In this document: positions 27,220 to 34,746 of the stretch, in pieces | Position numbering within the stretch: the stretch's first letter is position 1 | Layout: every line of letters begins with the position of its first letter | DNA from: Ignavibacteriales bacterium | GTDB lineage: Bacteria > Bacteroidota > Ignavibacteria > Ignavibacteriales > Melioribacteraceae | Direction of reading: 5' to 3' | DNA: 64,000 nt | Assembly: GCA_021740915.1 (NCBI GenBank) | Contig: JAIOYW010000002.1 | Location: 186,001-250,000 of the forward strand | Position numbers and translations under genes: made by a program | Notes under the pieces: generated by a model | The model's input: only the letters and a program-made list of their open reading frames with translations | Databases searched by the model: none | Told to the model about the DNA's origin: nothing

Positions 27220-27987
27220 TTAAACATCCATAATCTCCTTAACCAGGTATTGCATATTCTTAATCAGAAACACTTTGATATCATTCCCCCTTTCCCGTCT
27301 TTTTGCATAACTGAAAAGTTTTGTATAATTAATATTATACTTCGTTAAGGCATTTATATAAATGTGAACCAGTTCAGACCCTCGGGAGTAATAAAATAGT
27401 TTGTCTTCAGTAAAAATGTCAACCAATATCTTTTCAAGAAAAGGTATTTGGAATTTTAATTTCTTTTCCGTTCGTTGTCTTACCGGGGAGCGGGTTATTA
27501 ACTTTTTAATTACAATAGGCTGTGGGCTTTCTGCCACATAAAATTTTATTGTTTTTTCATCCGGAGTAAGGAAAATATTACCCTTGTAAATTTCTTGAAG
27601 TTCATAGAAAAAGGAATCTAAAAAATCCTTTTCAACCTCGATAATAATTATTTTATTACCTGACTGATGTTGTGAAAACTCATTCAGCCAGATTGTTTCC
27701 CATAGGCAGTATTTCACATCGTTGAATTTATCATTTATTTTTCTGGCAAGTTTTAATAATTCCAGAGAAGGTTCAGGTTTGTATTTTGGCTTATATGAAA
27801 TTGTGTATAAACCCCGCATTAAAGGTTTTATTATATTTTTATTTTTCAAATCATAGATTCTCCAGGCAAAAGTCCCTTCTTTCAGCTCCGGCTCAGAGTA
27901 TTTAAAGAAATCATAAAGCTCATTTCTGGAGAATGATTTTCTGTCTTTAAATTCTTCAATTAATCTGTTTTCTATAATTCCCGGCAT
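27220..27987 (-). CDS. AbiEi-like antitoxin / transcriptional autoregulator (DUF6577-type)
   Basis: A 255-residue protein. The N-terminal 75 residues form a winged helix ('FSRNELYDFFKY', 'FAWRIYDLKNKNIIKPLMRGLYTI'), as in AbiEi, where it binds the operon's own promoter. The C-terminal part ('CLWETIWLNEF' onwards) is the antitoxin-like domain. It is the first gene of the pair and ends 6 bases before the toxin. A bulged inverted repeat lies 55 bases upstream of the start and may be its operator. DUF6577 is my best family assignment and was not checked by search. Confidence 0.7.
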   Translation of the reverse strand: MPGIIENRLIEEFKDRKSFSRNELYDFFKYSEPELKEGTFAWRIYDLKNKNIIKPLMRGLYTISYKPKYKPEPSLELLKLARKINDKFNDVKYCLWETIWLNEFSQHQSGNKIIIIEVEKDFLDSFFYELQEIYKGNIFLTPDEKTIKFYVAESPQPIVIKKLITRSPVRQRTEKKLKFQIPFLEKILVDIFTEDKLFYYSRGSELVHIYINALTKYNINYTKLFSYAKRRERGNDIKVFLIKNMQYLVKEIMDV

Positions 27988-28041
27988 TTAAAAATCCCAT
28001 TTATACCAAAAAAAAATATTGGTCTATTTTAGAAATCAAAA

Positions 28042-28069
28042 TTACGCCAGTATTCTTAAATTCTGGTAA
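28042..28069 (-). promoter_or_regulatory. Candidate AbiEi operator
   Basis: An inverted repeat TTACgCCAG / CTGGTAA (one-base bulge, 12-base spacer) lies 55-82 bases upstream of the antitoxin start. AbiEi proteins are known to bind inverted repeats in their promoters, so this is a plausible autoregulatory site; it was found by eye only. Confidence 0.35.
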
Positions 28070-28204
28070 TTATTTGAAATGTGCCAATAAATGTTTTTTA
28101 TCCTGCTATGAAGAAAACGGATGAATAAAAACTACCCCATACAAAATTATGGGATTTCACCCCGCTTATTTTCAAATACATTTTAGCCGATTTCAAGAAA
28201 TGAG

Positions 28205-28250
28205 ATTATCGCCAAAAACAAAATGATCCATGATATACTTCAATACTTTT
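28205..28250 (+). repeat. Direct repeat copy B flanking the AbiE module
   Basis: Copy B of the repeat described at 25984. It lies upstream of the antitoxin gene. The rest of the 531-base spacer 27988-28518 holds the presumed AbiE promoter and nothing else that I can recognise. Confidence 0.55.
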
Positions 28251-28518
28251 CCGATGAATTTGCTTCTCTCAATTAGACAGAACAGACACTCCATATAATA
28301 TCTCAACAAAATATTCCGTATTTTTAATCTGTCCGGGAAGCAGCCTTTACACGCTGTAATCCGGTATTAACCAGACAATTATGAGATTCATCTTTTCTAT
28401 ATTCTATGTCTAAGACTAAAAATTTTACTGAGTGCTAAAAAATTTACAGCAATGTTTTTATACGATGTGACGATCTAAAGGACAGAATAATAACTACACA
28501 TTAAACACTACCTCCGAA

Positions 28519-29685
28519 ATGACAAAATCCGAAAAAAGAATTGAAATATTAGACGTTCTGCGGGGATTTGCGATTGTCTCTATTTTACTCCTGCATAATA
28601 TTGAACATTTTGATATTTATTATTTCCCCCAAACTCTGCCCGGCTGGATGGTCAGTCTGGATAAAATTATATGGGATTCGCTTTTTTTTCTGTTCGGAGG
28701 TAAATCCTATGAAATCTTTGCATTAATGTTCGGCGTGACATTTGCCATTCAGCTCAGGCGGCAGGCAGAAAAGGGCCACTCCTTCCGGCTCAGATTTCTA
28801 TGGCGTATGTTTCTCCTGCTCGGATTTGGTGTCCTGAATTCAACGCTGTATCAGGGAGATATCCTTTCAATTTATGCTGTTCTCGGATTAATATTAATAC
28901 CCTTCTCCGGCTTAAAGGAAAGAACAATTCTGGTAATTGCTTTTTTACTTTTACTGCAGCCGGTTGAGTGGTGGAATCTTTTTTATGCGGTAAATCATCC
29001 GCTCGAAAAAATTTCCGACCCTGTTTCCTGGACGTATTTTGGTTACACAATGGAATATCTTTCCGGAAACTCATTAATAAAAACAATAGCCGGCAACCTG
29101 ACCACAGGAAAAACAGCAGTACTGCTCTGGAATTGGGAAAACGGAAGATTTTTTACTATCGCAGCATTATTCCTGCTGGGATTTGCTGCCGGAAAAAGGC
29201 AATTCTTCATTCGTTCAGAACAAAAATATATTTTATGGAAGAGAATATTCTATTCAGCCTGGATTGCTTTTATTCCTATATTAGCCCTGCAATATAATCT
29301 TGATATGCTCATAACAAGCGAAATTACCAGGCGTTCGCTTAACGTCATATTGGAAACATTATCTAATTTCTCCTCTATGCTGATTCTCGTCTTCGGTATA
29401 ACAATACTTTTTCAGAAACCGGGGGTCGGCAGCAGGCTTCAATATTTTGCACCCTTCGGGAAAATGAGTTTGTCAAATTATGTATTCCAATCTATGATCG
29501 GAGCATTTATTTACCATGGATGGGGGTTGGGGTTATATAAATACACGGGTGCGACTTACGGATTAATTATTGGAATAATTCTGACTGTAATTATGGGGAT
29601 ATTTTGTAAGTGGTGGATGAATAAGCATAAACACGGACCTTTTGAATACTTGTGGCATAAAGCGACCTGGGTTTATTATAAGTAA
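28519..29685 (+). CDS. DUF418 (YeiB-like) membrane protein
   Basis: A 388-residue polytopic protein with about ten membrane helices. The opening 'RIEILDVLRGFAIVSILLLHNIEHF' blocks ('LDVLRGFAI') and the C-terminal 'FAPFGKMSLSNYVFQSMIG' and 'GPFEYLWHKATW' are characteristic of the DUF418/YeiB family, which is distantly related to membrane acyltransferases. The biochemical role is not established. It has its own promoter region of over 500 bases upstream and no partner gene. Confidence 0.85.
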   Translation: MTKSEKRIEILDVLRGFAIVSILLLHNIEHFDIYYFPQTLPGWMVSLDKIIWDSLFFLFGGKSYEIFALMFGVTFAIQLRRQAEKGHSFRLRFLWRMFLLLGFGVLNSTLYQGDILSIYAVLGLILIPFSGLKERTILVIAFLLLLQPVEWWNLFYAVNHPLEKISDPVSWTYFGYTMEYLSGNSLIKTIAGNLTTGKTAVLLWNWENGRFFTIAALFLLGFAAGKRQFFIRSEQKYILWKRIFYSAWIAFIPILALQYNLDMLITSEITRRSLNVILETLSNFSSMLILVFGITILFQKPGVGSRLQYFAPFGKMSLSNYVFQSMIGAFIYHGWGLGLYKYTGATYGLIIGIILTVIMGIFCKWWMNKHKHGPFEYLWHKATWVYYK

Positions 29686-29819
29686 TCCGCCATAAATAGG
29701 TAATTGTCTCTTTTTTTGCCGTTCTGAATTAATAATAATTAAATATATTCAATACAGATATAAGTTTTAATGCATTCACAAAGTATTTATTCAGCAGATA
29801 AATTAATACACAAAAGCTT

Positions 29820-30299
29820 ATGAACAAGTTTACACCCGATACATTCGTTCCGCCGGTCCGGCTGGAAACCGAATTACTTATACTGAGAATGCTGACAATC
29901 CACGATCTCGTGAAAGATTACGATGCAGTTATGACATGCAGAGAAGAAATACGAGGGGTTTTCGGACCCAATGATACATGGCCGGAAGATGACCTGACCC
30001 TGGAGCAGGATCTGATCGACCTGGGCTGGCATCAGAAAGAATTTCAGAACCGGTCTTCTTTTGCATATACGGTTATGAGCCCTGATGAAACGATATGCCT
30101 TGGCTGTGTTTATATAATGCCTTCATCCAATCCAAATTATGATGCCCGCATAATTCTTTGGAGTCGCAAAAGTCAGGAACATCAAGGACTTGATGAATAT
30201 CTGTTTGATAAAGTCAGGAATTGGATTGAGGATGAATGGCCTTTCAAAAATGCTGCATACCCTGGAAGATCACTAAGCTGGGAAGATTATTATAGTTGA
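29820..30299 (+). CDS. GNAT-like N-acetyltransferase family protein
   Basis: A 159-residue protein that reads like a GNAT-fold acyltransferase: 'LETELLILRMLTIHDLVKDYDAV' at the start and 'FAYTVMSPDETICLGCVYIMP' as the central strands. The C-terminal part is acidic and the acetyl-CoA loop (Q/RxxGxG/A) is not clear, so catalytic competence is uncertain. It converges with the phospholipase-D-like gene, sharing the terminator region. The substrate is unknown. Confidence 0.6.
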   Translation: MNKFTPDTFVPPVRLETELLILRMLTIHDLVKDYDAVMTCREEIRGVFGPNDTWPEDDLTLEQDLIDLGWHQKEFQNRSSFAYTVMSPDETICLGCVYIMPSSNPNYDARIILWSRKSQEHQGLDEYLFDKVRNWIEDEWPFKNAAYPGRSLSWEDYYS

Positions 30300-30336
30300 A
30301 AAAAAAGCCCTTAAACCAAATCCGGTCCAAGGGCTT
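30299..30336 (-). terminator. Rho-independent terminator of the 30-39 kb surface operon
   Basis: AAGCCCTT and AAGGGCTT arms (8 bp, perfect) with a 16-base loop; on the minus strand the hairpin is followed by a run of T. It lies 23 bases beyond the stop of the phospholipase-D-like gene. Confidence 0.8.
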
Positions 30337-30358
30337 ATCAATAAGGAAAATTTTACTA

Positions 30359-32689
30359 CTATTTTATATACATCATCTTACCGCTGAGGTTCACGCCCTT
30401 ATCGGTCGAGAGTCTGTAAATATACATTCCGCTGCTCAGATCATCAGGCGAGAAATCAAAAACACTTTTTCCTGCATTTAATCTTCCTGTATAAATATCT
30501 TCAACTTTTTGCCCGAGCATATCGTAAACCGAAAGATTAACGACAGATACCTCGGGGAGGAAAAAGGATATAGTTGTAACCGGATTAAACGGGTTCGGAT
30601 AATTCTGGTATAACTCAATATTTTCCGGATAAATAATCTCTCTGCCATGCCCTGTAATAACAGGGATAGTAAATGCAGTTGTTCCGCCCATATCATTATA
30701 TAGTTTTTTGAATTCCTGCAAAAACTGATTGGCAATATAAATATCCTCAATAATAAGTGTGTTTTCGTCATTATCCTCATTAGCTGCTCTCGACCAGTTG
30801 TGAGAACCTGTGATAACAAGAGGCTGGCTATAAACTGAGGAAGGATCGACTAAACCGTATTTCGAGTGAAGTTTTCCGCCCAGATTATAAGCAAACATTT
30901 CAATGCCGGAAAGAGCCTGGAGGTTTGGATATTCGGAACCGGTAACGTTTATATCATTAATAATTCCACGGATATCGCGTAAACCTGCAGAATGCCTCAA
31001 TGCTATCCTGTCGTAAATCGGGTCACTCGTAAAAACAAGTAAAGCAAAGTAGATTGAGGTGTCGCTGGTGCCAAGTGCATCGATTATTCTGTTTTCTGTG
31101 AAATCGCTTGGACTGAAATACATATTGATGTTTTTTCCGCCGATCTCAAAATCATGAACTGTATTATCTGTTTTATTTGGTCCGAATTTAGAATTTGCCG
31201 GATTGGGGATATCAGTATCCGACCCCCACATTTCTTCAAATTCTTTTGTGTATGCCGAAGCCAGAGAAGGATCGTTTATCTCGAGAGCGTTATTTCTCCA
31301 GTTCAGTTCTGTTGATGTCCAGTTCCAGGAACCAGTCCATATCCAATCATCATTCAGATCAGAATTTCTTCCGTCAAACACAGCAAACTTATTATGCATA
31401 ATACCACTTGTAAGATTTCTTTTTACTAACTGGATTCCGGCATTTACAAGGTTCTGCATTGAATTCTGTGTATCGCGGTTATCGTAAACAACGCGTATTT
31501 TGACTCCCCTGTTCTTCGCAGCAATCAGAGCATCGGACACGTCATTTAATCCGAAAAAACTGTAAACAGCCATATCTATTGAATATGTTGCAGTAAAAAT
31601 CCGGTTCTTTAGCTTATCTCTGAAATCGACCAGACCAACAGCTTCGTTCCCGGGAATTGATACGGAATGATCGACGCCGTAATTAAAATACACATTGATC
31701 GTGCCTGTAGTCGGATTCGGAGATGTAGTAAATACCGGTATAATGTCGCTCTCACTCGAACCGGCAGCATTAGTTGATCTTGCCTTAAAATAATACCTCG
31801 TCAGGGAATCCAGTCCGGAAATAGTTACGGCATGAACAGTTGTATCGGTATCATCAACAACTGATCCAATTTCAAGATCTTCGGTCAAGCCGTATAAAAC
31901 TTCACTGTTTCCGTTCCTCAGAGTATTAAAATAAACTGTAAATGCTGAAGGAGTAATATTTGAAGCGAAAACCGAACCCAGAATAAACGGCTCATCGGAA
32001 TAAAGGAGATCGCCAATGCTGCGGGGTATAATCTGGTATCCGGAACTGTATGGAGTTGAACTATCGAACTGACCAATTACTCCGACCAGATCAAAGGCTC
32101 CTGTGGGAATGGGTGTACCGATAATCGAACTTACATCGTTATCAACACGCATTTCCAGGGTTCCGGTCGAGTCTGAAATACTGTAATTCGTCCCGCTGGA
32201 AAAATTTCCTGTCCCCGAGACAGTTATTTGATTTATTCGAACTAACAGTCCCTCCAGATCCTCAATATCGTTCCATGCCTGGTTTTTAATATCAGTAAGA
32301 TCAAGAATAGTTGTTTCAATAATATTCCCCGATGAGTGTTTTACATAACTCGAACCAGTAACCCGGAAATCAAGCTGACTTAGACCATTAAAATGTGTAA
32401 GCTGACCGGTAACAGTAACCGAATCACCGATCTGAACCATGTTTGCAAAACTGCTTCCGTAAACAGAAATACCGGCAGTCTCGTCCTGAACATTTGCCGG
32501 TCCGGAAGAACCAAATTGGTTTGCCACTGTTACAATTCCGGAAATAGTAACCATCTGTCCATTCAGCGCAGGCACTCCGGACGCATCATTCTGCCTCAGG
32601 TCAATTATGGGAACAACCGTTTGTGCATACATTACGCTGCTGAAAATCAGTAAAAATATTGAAAATATGAAACGGGATATATTTTGCAT
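30359..32689 (-). CDS. Secreted phospholipase-D-like protein with OB-fold, FnIII and T9SS sorting domain
   Basis: A 776-residue exported protein: signal peptide (cut near residue 22, 'VMYAQ'), OB-fold region (about 35-230), FnIII-like domain (235-325), two phospholipase-D half-sites, and a C-terminal type IX sorting domain starting 'NYPNPFNPVTTISFFLP' and ending 'KMMYIK'. The catalytic HxK pairs are 'MHNKFAVFD' (near residue 431) and 'LHSKYGLVD' (near 608), each followed by 'GSWNW' or 'GSHNW'. Both half-sites look complete, so it should be an active phosphodiesterase or nuclease of the PLD/Nuc group. It is the last gene of the surface operon, starting 2 bases after the NHL lipoprotein stop. 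Confidence 0.88.
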   Translation of the reverse strand: MQNISRFIFSIFLLIFSSVMYAQTVVPIIDLRQNDASGVPALNGQMVTISGIVTVANQFGSSGPANVQDETAGISVYGSSFANMVQIGDSVTVTGQLTHFNGLSQLDFRVTGSSYVKHSSGNIIETTILDLTDIKNQAWNDIEDLEGLLVRINQITVSGTGNFSSGTNYSISDSTGTLEMRVDNDVSSIIGTPIPTGAFDLVGVIGQFDSSTPYSSGYQIIPRSIGDLLYSDEPFILGSVFASNITPSAFTVYFNTLRNGNSEVLYGLTEDLEIGSVVDDTDTTVHAVTISGLDSLTRYYFKARSTNAAGSSESDIIPVFTTSPNPTTGTINVYFNYGVDHSVSIPGNEAVGLVDFRDKLKNRIFTATYSIDMAVYSFFGLNDVSDALIAAKNRGVKIRVVYDNRDTQNSMQNLVNAGIQLVKRNLTSGIMHNKFAVFDGRNSDLNDDWIWTGSWNWTSTELNWRNNALEINDPSLASAYTKEFEEMWGSDTDIPNPANSKFGPNKTDNTVHDFEIGGKNINMYFSPSDFTENRIIDALGTSDTSIYFALLVFTSDPIYDRIALRHSAGLRDIRGIINDINVTGSEYPNLQALSGIEMFAYNLGGKLHSKYGLVDPSSVYSQPLVITGSHNWSRAANEDNDENTLIIEDIYIANQFLQEFKKLYNDMGGTTAFTIPVITGHGREIIYPENIELYQNYPNPFNPVTTISFFLPEVSVVNLSVYDMLGQKVEDIYTGRLNAGKSVFDFSPDDLSSGMYIYRLSTDKGVNLSGKMMYIK

Positions 32690-32691
32690 TT

Positions 32692-33768
32692 TTATTCCAA
32701 TTCTGTAGATAAAATGAATCTGAGGATTTTCCCATTTTTACTATCGAGTACATAGAGTGTTTTATCGAAAAATGCAACTCCCTCAGGATTTTCGAATAAT
32801 TCGATGCCGCCGAAAGATTCGAGTTCGTCACCGAACTGATTGAACTTATAAACGCTGTCTTTTTCAGTATCAGTAACAAATAAATTACCGTTATTATCGA
32901 ATGTCAGATCGCTTGGCTCTTTGAATTTATTGATTTTCATCAACTCAGAATCGAATGCATCAAGTTTACTCACATAACCGCTGAATTCAGAGGTTGAAAT
33001 GAATTGCATCCATTGAACTTTGAAACTGTTATTCCCGGTCAATCCCATAATAAAATCTTTAGTGGAGGATTTCAAAGCGACCAGAGCATTAATACCATTT
33101 GCGGAAAGAAGTCCTGTCCCTAATGGCTCAAAAAGTGGCAGCCTGCGGGAAAGACTGTCATACCTGGTACCATCCGCACGTTTTTTATTTATAAATTCAA
33201 GAATGGAATTATCCGGGTCAATATTATTACTATTTGAGGGACCAGTTCTGGCAATGAAATAGGAATTATCGTAAAATACGCTTATTCCTTTGTATTGGCG
33301 ATCCGGTCTGAGTAAATCAAATGAAGTTGCGGGTAACACTTTTGTAAGCGAAGCTGCATTGATATCGTGAGAAACTGCAACAAGGTCAACTTTATAAACT
33401 GCATCAAACGTGACAGTGCTGCCGGATATCAAAGTATCAAATTCAGCGCAGATAATAAGATTGAGCCTGAAATCCTGATCAATTACAGTCGGATGTTTTA
33501 CGATAAGCGTTCCGAGAATATTCCCGGCTACATCAAGCATTACAATCCGGTTATTGTCGGTATCAGCCACATAAATAAAATTATCTTTCCCAACGAGCAT
33601 ATCTTTTGGATTGCTGAATCCCTTCCACTGAGGGAATTGCTGAATATATAAAGTGTCTCCGATAGTCCCGGTACTCTTAAGTGAGGAGATAAACCCTGTA
33701 TCAAACTTATCAGTACAGGAAAATAGAGAAGCCGCTAAAACTAGTACTACAATAATTTTTTTCATCAT
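32692..33768 (-). CDS. NHL-type beta-propeller lipoprotein
   Basis: A 358-residue lipoprotein: MMKKIIVVLVLAASLFSC with the lipobox cysteine at residue 18. Repeated 'DMLVGKDNFIYVADTDNNRIV' and 'DLTFDNNGNLFVTDTEKDSVYKF' units are NHL/6-bladed propeller blades ('NxIYVADTxNNR' type). NHL propellers usually bind proteins or glycans. Its start overlaps the stop of the PorV-like gene (TAATG), so the two are co-translated. It probably sits in the outer membrane next to that protein. The ligand is unknown. Confidence 0.82.
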   Translation of the reverse strand: MMKKIIVVLVLAASLFSCTDKFDTGFISSLKSTGTIGDTLYIQQFPQWKGFSNPKDMLVGKDNFIYVADTDNNRIVMLDVAGNILGTLIVKHPTVIDQDFRLNLIICAEFDTLISGSTVTFDAVYKVDLVAVSHDINAASLTKVLPATSFDLLRPDRQYKGISVFYDNSYFIARTGPSNSNNIDPDNSILEFINKKRADGTRYDSLSRRLPLFEPLGTGLLSANGINALVALKSSTKDFIMGLTGNNSFKVQWMQFISTSEFSGYVSKLDAFDSELMKINKFKEPSDLTFDNNGNLFVTDTEKDSVYKFNQFGDELESFGGIELFENPEGVAFFDKTLYVLDSKNGKILRFILSTELE

Positions 33769-34745
33769 TAGAACAGATTAAAAATTAAAGAAAATCGATG
33801 AGAAGAACCCAGACTGGAAAAATTTGCAAATGCGTAACTGAAATTTATTGCAGCAAAATCCAGATCCATTTTTACGCCTGCACCCAGAGATAAATCTTGT
33901 CCTTCGACATTTATTTTATATCCGCCACGAAGGAAAAAAGAATCATTCCAGGTATATTCAGCACCGGTGGAAACATTCTCAGAGTTATCATTCGGGTGGT
34001 TTAACTGTATAGAAGTAGTAACCTTATGCTCATCAGTCTGATAAGGTTCGAAGGCAAATCCAATCCTGAACATCGTCGGCGGTGAAAAAGCCTGCCAGGA
34101 TGTTTTGGTCCTTTTACCGATTAGAACAACCTCACCGTCAGGGGCTAATTGGTTTCCGAAATTAGTAATTGCAACCGCAAACCTCGTAGTTCCAAGCCCG
34201 GTCCAGTAGTACGTCCCAAGATCAACAAGGACACCGCGCATTTTCAGTTTATCGAGAGTTTCTTCCATATAACGGATTGTGGCTCCGAAACTGAATTGGG
34301 ATGTCATTTTTCTTGCATAGGAAACACCGATAGCGATATCGCTGAAAGTAAAATATTCACCTGTACCGAGAGGGTTGAATTCAGTTGTAACAGGCATATC
34401 GTCCATATATAATGCAGTAAGGGAAACCCCAACCGCATCATTATCCGAAATATGATACATCGCCCCGATAAAATCATGGCTGATTTCAGCTAACCATTCG
34501 TTATGAGAGATAATAACACCATTATTCGAGTTCTGCACGAGTCCGGCAGGATTCCAGTATAGTGCCGAAGGATCATCGGCAACCGCCACAAAAGCATCAC
34601 CCATTGCCGTTGCTCTGGCACCAATACCGATTTTCAGGAACTGGGCTGTTGAAATTCCCGCTCTTTGACCTCCGAGCGTGGGAAATAACTGGGCGTAATT
34701 ATCAGCCGCAAAAAATAATAATATTAGTAATAAACTTTTTTTCAT
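33768..34745 (-). CDS. PorV/PorQ-family outer-membrane protein
   Basis: A 325-residue beta-barrel protein with signal peptide (cut after 'ADNYA'). The PorV/PorQ signature 'FLKIGIGARATAMGDAFVAVADDPSALYWNPAGL' (blocks 'GARATAMGDAFVA' and 'YWNPAGL') is present and the C-terminus ends with a hydrophobic/aromatic pattern 'HRFSLIFNLF' typical of a last barrel strand. In T9SS bacteria PorV is the shuttle that takes cargo from the translocon to the attachment complex; PorV relatives in accessory operons are likely cargo-specific. It starts 1 base after the TonB receptor stop, and a paralogue lies at 54797-55831. Confidence 0.88.
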   Translation of the reverse strand: MKKSLLLILLFFAADNYAQLFPTLGGQRAGISTAQFLKIGIGARATAMGDAFVAVADDPSALYWNPAGLVQNSNNGVIISHNEWLAEISHDFIGAMYHISDNDAVGVSLTALYMDDMPVTTEFNPLGTGEYFTFSDIAIGVSYARKMTSQFSFGATIRYMEETLDKLKMRGVLVDLGTYYWTGLGTTRFAVAITNFGNQLAPDGEVVLIGKRTKTSWQAFSPPTMFRIGFAFEPYQTDEHKVTTSIQLNHPNDNSENVSTGAEYTWNDSFFLRGGYKINVEGQDLSLGAGVKMDLDFAAINFSYAFANFSSLGSSHRFSLIFNLF

Positions 34746-34746
34746 A

